The translations under genes were made by a program, and so were the position numbers. From Zanthoxylum bungeanum (lineage: Eukaryota; Streptophyta; Magnoliopsida; Sapindales; Rutaceae): a stretch of 64,000 bases of DNA. Each line of letters opens with the position of its first letter. Position 1 is the stretch's first letter. Positions 48,069 through 57,960 of the stretch are shown piece by piece. The DNA is taken from contig SKCR01017708.1 in assembly GCA_019454045.1 (NCBI GenBank), positions 62,001 through 126,000 on the forward strand, read 5' to 3'. The notes under the pieces were generated by a model, which made no database searches, was not told where the DNA came from, and worked only from the letters and a program-made list of their open reading frames with translations.

Positions 48069-50099
48069 TGTTGGACAATTATGACCCATAGCGTCACTAT
48101 TTGTACAGATCATGGTGTTGTTGTACAAATTAACTATGTGACAAAGGAGATTACACTCTTATTATTTGTGATTAGATCACCTAGATGTATAAATGATAGT
48201 AGGTCCCTATGATTTGTTCCTGGATTGAGAATGATATGAGACAGTATCAATCCACGAAGGATAAATCATTAAATATCCCTAGTCAGAGTATTATCGAGAT
48301 TGGACATCGATAAATACGTAAAAGACTAGTATTACACTTGTGCGCGTTGTGAGGGCATAACGACATAGTTCTCATATATTTGGGGTATAGGATACTCATG
48401 CAAGTGTAATAGGAGGTTGTGTTTTACCGATGGTACGGTAAACAGCTTCGCTCTAGATAGACCCCCTCGTAATTCCATTGGTAATATGACTATGTGTCTA
48501 TGGAAATCCGAAATCAGGGTAGATGTATTTGGTCTTAACCTGAGACTTGCACCGCTAATACTTGAGACAATCAATATACTTTGGTTGTAGTCGTCCAGGG
48601 CTTTAACAGGTTCTGTGTACGCCTCTACTGTGTATATTGAGAATCGTAGTGTGTTGGGTGTGATGTCAAGACGGAAGTATCACTCCAGTCATATGGAGAT
48701 GATGGTCACGTAGAATACGGTACTGGTTCTCTTAAGTACTGCAGTTATCAGGATAATATGACTAGGTCATATTTATCCGATATAAAGACTAGTTACCAGA
48801 CATCCGATATGTGCTTCGTACGGGGCAGACACAATTCCAGCCCCAGGCCTAGCACGTGATCATTAGGTACTGGATTGAAATACGCAATACTACGTATACT
48901 ACGCCTGATATAGATCCTATATTTCTGTAAGGATATTTTTGGAGAATTGGGTAGGCATGGCGCTTTGCTAGAAGCCAACCTTGTCTTGTAAATCGGTACA
49001 AACGTAGTACTAGGTACTTACGTGTTCGGACAGTCCGACGACCGAATTTACTGCCAACATACCCGGGGATCTCATGGGTCGCTTCCCGAAGATTCACCTA
49101 CGACGTATGACTCTCACTTTTAATTAATCTAGGATTAATTAGATGAGAGAGAAAATTAATCTGGGATTAATTGCGGAGATATTTTATCTGGGATAAAATA
49201 TCATTTAAAGAGAGATAACGATTAATTTGGAATTAATCGATTAAATTAATATATTCGATATATTAACGAAATTGGATTTCGACGCGGAATTAAAATTAGA
49301 TTTTAATTCGGGCGAACGAATTAATTTAGAATTAATTCGTTAGTGACGTGAATAGTGATTTCGCTAGGCATAATCATTTAATTACGTCGCAACGCAAAAT
49401 TCGTTAATTTGGAATTAGCGAACCCGAGCCCGGGAGTGTTTGCGAGCGCATTCGCATTTCGAATTCGAGTGCGGCACGCAAATCACATCAAGCATCAAAT
49501 CACTAGTCGCATCTAGCGTCACTCATTCGTCAATCAAGTGATAGATGTTTCACTTTGAGTGATTGACGCCAGTCACTATTCATTGATTGATGGAAGTTGA
49601 TGTGAGTGATGGAAAGCATTTATGGCTTGTTTTTGGTAAAAGTATTTTCAAAAAATTGTGTATTAGATACACAAATCCTTAACAACCAAAAACTCATATC
49701 TCTCCTCTTTTTTCTCTCCTCTCTCTCACGCCCATGGTGGGCATTTTCTTGCTTATGTTTTCTGCCCAGAAAATCGAACAAAGGGAAGCACAAGTGCTAT
49801 GATTTTGCGGCAAAATAATCAAGAGCTAGCACTCCGAGAGACATGCGAAGGTGATAGGGAAGTCCACCCATGAGCGTGGAATCACCACGACAAAGATTAG
49901 AGCTTCAAGGATGATCCATTGCCGATTTTTGAAGCCAAAACTGCAGCTCACTTCCGTGAGCTTCATAGTGGACAGAAAATCATTTTGTTCGTCGCTGCGT
50001 CGCTCAACCGATCGATGTGAGTATTCCGCAACTCCCTCGTTGTATTCACATTATGTTTCATGTTTGTATTCGATCCTTGGGGCCGTAGAAACTCCAACA
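48069..50099 (+). repeat. 3' LTR of element F
   Basis: A 2031-bp LTR beginning TGTTGGACAATTATGACCC and ending ACTCCAACA. It carries the hairpin train at 49120-49342, a CT-rich leader start near 49690 and GTGAGTATTCC near 50017. It is followed by the right copy of the ATTTC target duplication. Confidence 0.92.
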
Positions 50100-50174
50100 A
50101 TTTCCACTATACTTCTTCTTGTATTCAAATATTTCATGCTTAATTGATCTTGGTTTGACCTAGAAAACCCAACA
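50100..50174 (+). repeat. 3' LTR of element E, right end
   Basis: This begins with the second ATTTC copy and continues the E LTR to GAAAACCCAACA. It aligns with the terminal 75 bp of the D LTR (CCACCATACTTC... to ...CTAACA). Confidence 0.8.
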
Positions 50175-52203
50175 ATTGGTATTTTGGAAATATTAATTTA
50201 ACAAATTAATTATGGCTATACACTTTAATTAAAAAATTATGATATTTGGAATATTATAATTTAATAAATTAGTCTTTAATTTGGAATTGGGCTAATGTTA
50301 TATTTGCTTCTAATGGGCTTGGTTGGGCCAAGTTGGTTTAGGACAATTGGATTGGATCCAAATTGGGCATAAAATCATTCCATAAAGTCCAAATATAATT
50401 TGGGCCTTTAAATAATTAATTGGACCTAATGGGCCAAAATTAATTTTTTGGCAAATGATGATTCCTTATTGGGCTTTGGTTGCCATAGTCCATGCCTTGA
50501 GAATTAATTAAAAGCCCATTGGACTTTAATTAAATTGACATTGGATGTTAATTGGGCCTTTGAGACCCATTAAGATTGGATTTAGAATCTAAGTCTAAAA
50601 GGCACATAATTAAATGTAATTATTTAATTTAGAATTAAATATGAATTAGTATTGGATACAAATTAAATCTGATTTAAAATTATAGTTTGATATAATTCAA
50701 GAATACGCACTTTGAGTACTTATTCTTAAACGAGTTGGACTCGCGCAAATCAAATCGTTGTTTGAACATTGGATGATCACTTAATTCAAAGATTACTTAA
50801 TTGGATTAGATTGATTGAATAACATGATTGTGTGAATACATGGATGTAATGTATGAATAATGTATATCGAATGGATATTAGAAGGGTGAGGGCAATTTTG
50901 TAAATTGTTGTAATAAGTTTAGAATTTATTAAATTGGGCCTGCGTGTCCAGCTTTTATCTCTTGACTCTTTGTATTTCTCTTCTCACCAATTCCCCTCAA
51001 TGTTAATGAGGTTTCTTTAATGTATTATGTAATTGGGTAGAAGTTAGAATAGTGCTAGCTGCGGAGAGGAAATGGAGAGATTTGTTCTATGAATAATTTG
51101 TTAAATATTCATCCGCATATCATTATTATTTATTTCGCGCCTTATTATGCTTTTAGAATGCATGCTTAAGGGTGTATGATGAGACCTAATTAAAGAAAAT
51201 AAATTGGTTACGAATTTACGCGAAAAATCCTCAATCAAATATTTTGCGTTTTCCTTCCATTGAATGGTTCTCTCTCAAGATCCAAGATTGGCATTGGTTT
51301 GTTGGCCAAAGTCAAGATCAATGTCCATCGCAGATGTGTTTGAACCACGAAAGCTTTGTTCTATATCGTATGTCTTGGGCAAGTTGTGATTTGTTGGCCA
51401 AAGTCAAGGTCACTTCTTGTTCATAGACATGGATTACGAAGCTTTCCCACTGTCAATGGGTCCTGCTTAACTGGAATCATTAAGCTTGTTGAGCCAAAGC
51501 CAATGCTTAGTTGATTCAGATGAAAATGTTAGGAAATATATTGGATATATTGGTATATATATTGTGTATATGTTTCGGACTTGGAGGTCCACCTACCGGA
51601 TCTAGGAATTGGATGAGATCCAATTGATCTTAGAGATTTACCTAGTTAAATATCATACAGCTTGTTGGCCAAAGTCAAGGTTGTGTGTTATTTAACGGGA
51701 TCCTAGCCCACTAGGAAACTAGGTTTCCCGGGTACTCAACAGAGGGTTAGAGGCTCGCCAAAAAATAGTGGGAGGCCAGTATTAAATTTCCAATTTCGTT
51801 CAAATACTTGTCATTACACGCTTTCAAATTATTTTCGTCGTTTTATATATTTATTAGTTTGACTAATATTTTATTATTTTCTTTTAACAGTTGGACTGTA
51901 CCCGTAATCGTTAATTGAATAGTTAGAATATTGCAATTAAGATGGCTGGAAAGATCGGGGTTAGAGACATTATCATGGGCGAAAATATCTTTAATGGTGC
52001 GAACTTTCCTGACTAGGATATGAACATCAGGATTGTCCTGGGGGCCGAGAAGATGCTCTATAGGATAGAGAAACCTCTCGGGCGTAAGTCCGGAATTGAG
52101 CAGCCGCTTAAGCTTGAGCTTTGGAAGACTCACAGCTATGACAACTCAACTGCTCAATATGTCATGCTCGCTGCAATGACCCATCAATTTCGTCGCCAGA
52201 ACA
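50175..52203 (+). mobile_element. Copia internal fragment H following E's LTR
   Basis: A remnant primer site (ATTGGTA) is joined by a deletion of roughly 400 bp to leader sequence. Then come TTGGCCAAAG repeats (51298, 51389, 51662), hairpins, a CTTTTAACAG acceptor-like site ending 51890, and gag from 51942. H stops inside gag at 52203 where single-copy DNA begins, so the rest of the element is lost. Together with E it forms an LTR shared by two internal regions. Confidence 0.8.
51942..52203 (+). pseudogene. gag: Gag N-terminal fragment (element H)
   Basis: ATG opens MAGKIGVRDIIMGENIFNG, homologous to D's gag start. An in-frame TAG replaces residue 25. Beyond it the frame continues with DMNIRIVLGAEKMLYRIEKP and LKLELWKTHSYD and ends at RRQN, where a run of 14 T begins. 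Only about 87 codons remain. Confidence 0.85.
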
Positions 52204-52510
52204 TTTTTTTTTTTTTTACAATAAATTACTTTTTAGTAATCTCACCAGGTTAGCCAAGCTCAAATAAAGAACAAATATAAAAAAATTCTGAATGGAATAC
52301 AATGTCGCCAAGTACAAGAAAATTAACAATAAGGGCCAAACATTCATCCCAATAAAACCAAAACAAACATAAAGCAAAGTCAAAAGTGTTTTCACCACAA
52401 TCTTTTGAGAGTATGTTATTTAGAAACAAGCAATTGGATTATTTTCAAGTTCCATATAATCCAACAAGCAATTGGATTATTTTCAAGTTCCATATAATCC
52501 ATAGTAGCAA
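52204..52510 (-). other. 3' flank/UTR of the E2 gene
   Basis: These 307 bp lie between the E2 stop codon and the H gag fragment. On the minus strand they run from the stop through a 38-bp tandem duplication to a stretch ending in 14 A residues (T14 at 52204-52217) at the element junction. I see no canonical AATAAA on the minus strand. Confidence 0.55.
52425..52500 (-). repeat. 38-bp tandem duplication in the E2 3' UTR
   Basis: Two identical 38-base units lie at 52425-52462 and 52463-52500, beginning AACAAGCAATTGG. They are 10 bases downstream of the stop codon on the minus strand. Confidence 0.9.
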
Positions 52511-55500
52511 CTAGTCAGCAATCCAACTCTGCTCAACAATCTCCCGTATTTTCCTATTGTACTCATGCTTGTTCTCGCTAAACATCTGTGCTGCCTCCGA
52601 ATTTGCAAGAGAGTTCGGATTTGGGTCACAAAGCAATGACTGCAATCAAAACATGAAAAAGAAAAAGAAAATTTGAGACATGAAAATCATTTATAAAGTC
52701 ATATAAAGTTACAAGAAGCCATTAACACTAAATGAAATGAGGCTTTTTTAAACCCTTTAGTTTCAATTGTCAAAATAAAGTTAACTATGCTAAGAGTACC
52801 CCAACTGCATAATCTTAGAATCAACACCTTAAAAACACAAGTCCACTGGTGTAAACTAATGGACCAGGTAAAGCAGAAAAAGAATTCTGATGGCATCACA
52901 AGCAAGAGAAAAAGACAATTAAATATTTCTCTGACTTTAGAGAAATGGAGGTCAAAGTAGTGAGCAAATACATTTTTATAGCCTATTGATAACCCAACCC
53001 CCCCTCCTTCAAATGGTCCCCGAGAGATTTACCAACTGAAATAGCTAGCACCCACTACTGAAACACATACACCACTTGCATTGAGAAAATGGATAATGAA
53101 AACATAATGTGATATTATGCAAAAGAAAATTTAAATTAACAATTATCATCAACTTATGGACAATAGTGTTCACCTGGAGAAAACCAAAGTGTGGTTTTAA
53201 TATAGCAGTAAACAAGGTGATGCACCATACCATTCTCAACTTAACATACAATTAAGTCAATTTCTGGTCCAATTTCTTTTACTTGTTTCTCTGTTTGAGT
53301 CTGTAATAGGTCTTACTAGAAATCAATAAATTGGAGTGAAAGAATCAATTACCTGAATTGATGTGAGTATTGCTACTACATCATAAATTGGACTCCACTG
53401 ATTTTGTAGAACGTCCAAACAGATGCTTCCATCTGCGTAAACTGCAGCAAGCACAAGGCAAAATTGAAAAGTCGGTAGTGATAAAAACACAAGGGATTAA
53501 GAAATAACACAAGCACGATAACAATGGTTAAGACAGATTTCAACACTGGGTGAAGGCGAAAAGTCAACATGACTACGAGACCTCATATTCTACAAATGAT
53601 ATGGTGGACAATTTCTCTGTCATTGCTCAGTTGCTTGTGAGAATCTGGCCACTTTTATTGTTATTTGAAGAATATTGTTGGCTAGTAGGAAACCGAGGTT
53701 TGTAAGACTAGAAGTCTAGTGATATGGAGTTCCATATTATCATATTTGGTGTCTACTTGGAAGTAAAGGTGTCCCATAAGGAATAAATGAAGTAAAAAGT
53801 TATTGCGTCTGACTTACTATTTGGATGGAACATTTGAGAAACAAAGCACACTGTTGGTGGCTTATTTGGATAATCCTCAGTAAACTGAAGTGTCAGCTTA
53901 AATGTACCTGAAGGAAAAGTATTAAAAACGCGAATCAGATCGAATACAAGGATTCAAAAGTATTAAAAACGTGAATCAAATTAAATACAACCAATATAAC
54001 AATTCCAGTATAGGGCAATAATGTGAAACAAATTGAATACAAGGACTCAAAAGTATTAAAAACATTAATCAGATTGAATACAGCCAATATAACAATTCCA
54101 GTATGTGACGATAAACACAAAAGCAATTAAGCAATTGATACGAGAAAGGATTTAAAACGAACACAACATTTATCAACTAAAAAACCATTCAAGGACAGAA
54201 TTAATAGAACCGCATACAATCATAAAAAACACTTATGAAAATTGAAACAAATATTCGCCTTTTTGTCACAATATTTAATAACAAATGATAATTACGGTGG
54301 TGCAAAATGGGCATCTCTGCATGCCAAACCACCAGAACAAAATGTTCAAAGATAAACCTAGAGATAAAGAGATTTCCTAACATAACATTAAATGGTTTAA
54401 AATCTTCCATAATAACATTCACTGATTCACATTAAGAAGACCATAAGCTACATGCACCTAAAACATGAATAAAGTAATGGAAACCAACCATCCTTCCTAT
54501 TAAATTCATGCAATTGAAGAATAAACCTAGAGAAACAATCCTCAACCACATTCGCAAAAGATAAGAAAAATAAGCCAAATTAAGTAAAAGAAATGATTTT
54601 ACCTCCGTCCCATGGGGTGTCATCGGGCCTACAATTTAATCAGCAAAAAGATATTATTCCAAACATTCCTGTCAAAACCTTAACTAGAAATATCAAAATG
54701 GAAGTTTTCTACAAAATGGAAAATTTTAGTTCATTCACATACCCAGTGTTTAAAAATTCGGTCGAGGCGGCCGCCTCGCGGTGACGGCGCGTCGAGGCGG
54801 CCGCCTAATTCAGTTTTTCCGAGGCGCCCGCCTCAATGCTTGTGAGGCGGCCGCCTCACGCGAATTTTTTTTTTAATTTTTTAAATGAAACGACGACGTT
54901 TTTGGGGATTCCAAAACGTCTTCATTTCATTTACATTATTAAAAAAAATTGATTTTAGGGTTATACTGCTCTCTCTCTCTCTCGGCTCCTCTGCTCTCTC
55001 TCTTTCTCGGCCTTCTCTGCTCTCTCTCAGTCTCTCGGCGATGTTTCTGATCTCGGCGACGGCGACGGCAGTGTTTGTGGTAACCTGTTCTGCTTGTTTT
55101 TCTTTTTCATTTATGAGTCAATTTCGATTTTTGATCTGTTGGTTGCTAATATTATTGCTATATGGTAGTTCCCCTGAATGTGTAGCACTTTATTTCAAGT
55201 AAAAGATATTTCAAATATTATAGAGCTTTATTCAAACAAAAAAAATATATTATTGAATGTAACATGTTCTGCGTTTGTGGTAACATATTCTGCTCGTGTA
55301 ACACTTTGTTTCCTTCTGTTTGTTTGTTGAATGTAATGTTATTATATAAGGTTCGCATATAATCTGTAGATTTGGGTATTAAGGTTTTTTATTTGGGTAA
55401 AATCAGTAAAGGAGGTTCTTTGGAGGATGACCCATCTGAGGATGAGAGAGATTTTGACCCAAGCTTCATGCCGCTAGACACAAATGATAGCTTATTTAGG

Positions 55501-55833
55501 GATTAGTTATCAATAGTTGTTTGAACATATTATGAATTATGAAAAAATGAATGTATTTTGGATTTAACATGTTTTTAATTCTGATATTAAAATTTTAATT
55601 ATTTTTTCGATTTTCCGATCGAGGCACCCGCCTCGAGGCGGTCCGCCTCACACCTCAATGGCCGGTCGCCTCGAGGCGCCGCCACGTATTTTGAAACAAT
55701 GCACATACCCGAAAATAACGACATTCCAAACTATTATATTGTTGTCTTGAGAAGCACCACTAATGCCTTTAGGAGGATCGTACTGAAACCGCTTAAAATC
55801 CTGCATCAATCTCTTCCTTGCATGAGTCGACAT
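52511..55833 (-). CDS. UBC2-like: UBC2/RAD6-type E2 ubiquitin-conjugating enzyme, five coding exons
   Basis: The exons on the minus strand are 55833-55709, 54628-54603 (a 26-base exon), 53907-53818, 53441-53353 and 52639-52511. All junctions are GT-AG and the phases join to exactly 152 codons plus TAG. The start reads [10 protein letters not shown]. The product is a bare UBC fold without extensions. HPN is at residues 78-80, the catalytic cysteine is C88 in ADGSICLD, and the family's [20 protein letters not shown] segment is present. It should take ubiquitin from E1 and, as in the RAD6 family, act with RING E3s in histone H2B and PCNA ubiquitination in the nucleus. Several residues nearly fixed in plant RAD6 proteins, as I recall them, are changed (H4, Q11, C71, Q75), so this may be a divergent paralogue. 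A hAT element lies in intron 1 at the donor. Confidence 0.93.
53914..54120 (-). repeat. Imperfect tandem repeat in E2 intron 2
   Basis: Units starting CAAAAGTATTAAAAAC occur at 53955 and 54048 (period 93), with a partial earlier copy from about 53914. All contain AATTCCAGTAT or AATACAAGGA-type tails. The array abuts the acceptor of exon 3. Confidence 0.7.
54744..55701. mobile_element. hAT-type non-autonomous element at the intron 1 splice donor
   Basis: The 958-bp element has ends CAGTGTTTAAAAATTCGG and (reverse) CATTGTTTCAAAATACG, imperfect terminal inverted repeats of hAT type. It is flanked by the exact 8-bp duplication CACATACC (54736-54743 and 55702-55709). GC-rich subterminal repeats built on GAGGCGGCCGCCTC sit at both ends. 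The interior has a CT-rich stretch, an inverted repeat around 54893-54930 and a short open stretch near 55410-55505 ([15 protein letters not shown]). No transposase domain is recognisable. The right duplication contains the last base of exon 1 and the GTATGTG donor. Confidence 0.88.
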
Positions 55834-56237
55834 TCTCACCGCCTACATATACAGTAAAAGGCCAATCCAAAAAAAAATAAAAAATACTTCTCAGTGTCAT
55901 CAATTGTTTCACAAACAATGAACAAGCAACCACTTGAACAAATTTGAACCAACAAACAAATTTGAACCAACAACAGTTCCGCAAGAGAAATCAACAAACA
56001 GGATGCACTGCATTAAAGTTTTACAAAAATCAACAAGCTGAGATTCTTTGGTAATTATCACTGACGAGTTTAAATTGAGCTGAGATTCAAAGAAAGATAT
56101 TGAGAACTTCCATTATTCATATCACATGACTTACGTCACCAATACAATGCCAATTGAGGATATAAGAAAGTCATAAATCCTTGATTATAATATTCAGATT
56201 GCAAACTTCTCATGCTTTGTCAAGCTGACCAGCATCA

Positions 56238-57710
56238 CTACATGCAAACAGCAACAAGAGATGCTGAATTTGGTCTTACCTTCTCTTCCTGCATTAGGTC
56301 AAAAACTTCAGATGCAGACTCATAATCCCTGTTCATTCTGTATCCAGACATCATCGCGTTCCAAAATACAGGATCATCAGGTTTTATCTCAAATTGGTCA
56401 AAAACTCTTCGTGCCCAAGCAGGTTGTCCACATTTCATATACATATAAATAAGAGTTGTAGCCATGAATTCATCGTTATTTAACTCTGTTTTAATAACAT
56501 GTCCATGAGTCTCTTTTCCACACTTCAGAGCAGAATAGTCTGCACAGGCTGATAAAACACTTGTAATGCATTTTAAACTTGAGACTGTGCCAGCTAACTG
56601 CATTTTCTGAAAGTACCTTAAAGCTTCAAATCCCATTCTTTGTTTAGAAAATCCACTGATCATTGAATTCCAAGTTGATGAATTGGGTTTAAATCCTTCA
56701 TATGTTAACCGATCAAACAACTCCATGGCTTTCGAGCTCTGTCCATTTAACATCCATCCATGTATCATCGAATTCCATGTCAGAATATCTCTGCTCCCAT
56801 TCAATTCCTGGAATACATTATGAGCCCAAGGCAAACAACCACATTTTGAATACATGTCAACAAGTGCATTACCAACGATAGTATCAGATTTCATATCATT
56901 TTTCTGTATAAGCCCATGAACCTGCCTACCAAACTGAAGATATAAAAGTTTTGCACATGTAGAAATAACAGAAATAAATGTATTTGAATTGGGTGCTTCA
57001 CTTAAACACTTCCTCATGTCCTTGAACACTTTTAACACCACTAGTGGAACCCCATTTTTCAAAAGCCCGGTAAAAAGTGCATTATAACTCACAACATTCT
57101 TCTCAGGCATCTCTCCAAAGACTCTAGTAGCCAAAATTATTTCTTTCTGATTCGAATACATAGTCATTAATGAAGTTGCCACATATATATGCATCTCAAC
57201 GCCCAACTTTATCGCCAAACAATGAATTTGCAAGCCATGATCAACACTCTCACAAGCAGACAACGCACTAACAACAGTTACAGAATTAGGCGTAAAAGAT
57301 CCAACCACCGCTTCTTTAAACACGTTCAAAGCTTGTTTAAAATACCCATTGTGGGCACACCCAGAAATTACCGAGTTCAATGACACCAAGTTCCGGTCAG
57401 GCATTTCATCGAACACTTTAAGGGTATCACTAAGCAGATTCAGTTCCATGTACATTGCAGTAAGAGCCGTGGCTGCGTACACGTCTGATGAAAACCCAGA
57501 TTTGATGAGATGGGCATGGATGATTTGGCCTCGGATGGGTGATTTCAGCTTGGCGCATGCTTTGAACAGAGAAGGGAAGTTGAGTTTATGGGGGAGCAAA
57601 GAGGTATAGTGGTGGTGTGTGTATAAATTAAGTGCTTCTTGTAGAAGCCATTTGTTACTAGTTTTGGTATTTGGTGTTTCATGTGATGAGACCAAAATGG
57701 GAGGGATCAA
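56238..57710 (-). pseudogene. PLS-class pentatricopeptide-repeat protein, start lost and C-terminus frameshifted
   Basis: An open frame of about 490 codons carries consecutive PPR motifs, e.g. LMTMYSNQKEIILATRVFGE, VVSYNALFTGLLKNG, ALVDMYSKCG, TWNSMIHGWMLNGQ and MMSGYRMN. The alternating P, L and S spacing is typical of plant organelle RNA-editing and processing factors. The frame begins after a TAG without an ATG: the 57710 codon is TTG and the first in-frame ATG is at 57455, 85 codons in. At the other end ...RPNSASLVAV meets CM-stop, while the next frame continues FACSDAGQLDKA before another stop, so a frameshift removed the last PPR and E-type tail. It resembles Arabidopsis At2g02750. It lies in the presumed 5' UTR intron of the E2 gene. 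It is probably a recent pseudogene or has an unusual start. Confidence 0.85.
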
Positions 57711-57949
57711 CTGAGCAAGTTTAAACTGATACTTCTAACTCTCTTAGTCACGAATTTCATTTGCTATTCAAATTCAAACTGTCCAAGTGACACAAGCGAA
57801 GCCCTAAAACTTAAAACACGAACATTTCCAAGTGACCTTAAGTAACGGAAAATTGAGAAAATGACAAAAAAGCTCACACCTTTCTTTAGCCACTTCAAGC
57901 TGAAATTTGCGTTCTTGAGATAAAGAAGACGAGCAGAGCGGCTGGGATT

Positions 57950-57958
57950 TTAGGGTTT
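57950..57958 (-). promoter_or_regulatory. Telo-box near transcription start
   Basis: AAACCCTAA on the minus strand sits at the head of the putative 5' UTR exon. A TATAAG-like sequence lies about 30-40 bases upstream (plus strand TTATAA near 57990). Telo-boxes are common near the start of plant housekeeping genes. The assignment to the E2 or PPR transcript is inferred. Confidence 0.45.
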
Positions 57959-57960
57959 TG

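Larger units (their letters stand above)
39833..50099 (+). mobile_element. Copia element F, 5'-truncated but with target duplication
   Basis: F begins at 39833 with TATTAGATACACAAATCC, which corresponds to about 49665 within its own 3' LTR. The first 1.6 kb of the 5' LTR is absent. It continues through a primer site, a leader (holding solo LTR G), a decayed gag-pol and a full 3' LTR (48069-50099). The flanks carry the exact duplication ATTTC (39828-39832 and 50100-50104), and E's LTR reads continuously across the junction. Both F LTRs share the terminal GGCCGTAGAAACTCCAACA. F interrupts E's 3' LTR. Confidence 0.85.
33575..50174 (+). mobile_element. Copia element E (5' part outside window; 3' LTR split by element F)
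   Basis: The visible part starts in the leader, at the spot where D is inserted (33575). It runs through TTGGCCAAAG repeats, hairpins and a decayed gag-pol to the polypurine tract at 37951-37963, then a 3' LTR at 37964-39832 continued at 50105-50174. Without F this LTR is about 1.94 kb and ends GAAAACCCAACA. E must be older than D and F, both of which lie inside it. An internal region (H) follows its 3' LTR. Confidence 0.8.
55834..57960 (-). other. Putative 5' UTR exon and long 5' UTR intron of the E2 gene
   Basis: Nine bases before the E2 ATG the minus strand has a good acceptor (TATATGTAG|GC, boundary 55843/55842). At 57880 a donor (AAAG|GTGTGAG) ends a stretch of typical plant 5' UTR look (57880 to about 57960: AAACCCTAAAATCCCAGCC onward, no ATG). 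Joining them gives a 5' UTR intron of about 2.04 kb that encloses the whole PPR ORF on the same strand. Alternatively the 57880-57960 exon belongs to the PPR transcript. Only splice-site sequence supports either view. Confidence 0.45.

Noticed and set aside
54885..55202. ORF of 105 codons in E2 intron 1
   Set aside because: It lies inside the hAT element, opens in its inverted-repeat region, and is rich in Ser and Leu because of the CT microsatellite. No domain is recognisable.
52511..55833. E2 locus as a processed retrocopy, suggested by the A14 tract at its 3' side
   Set aside because: Four introns with proper GT-AG sites are present in the coding region.
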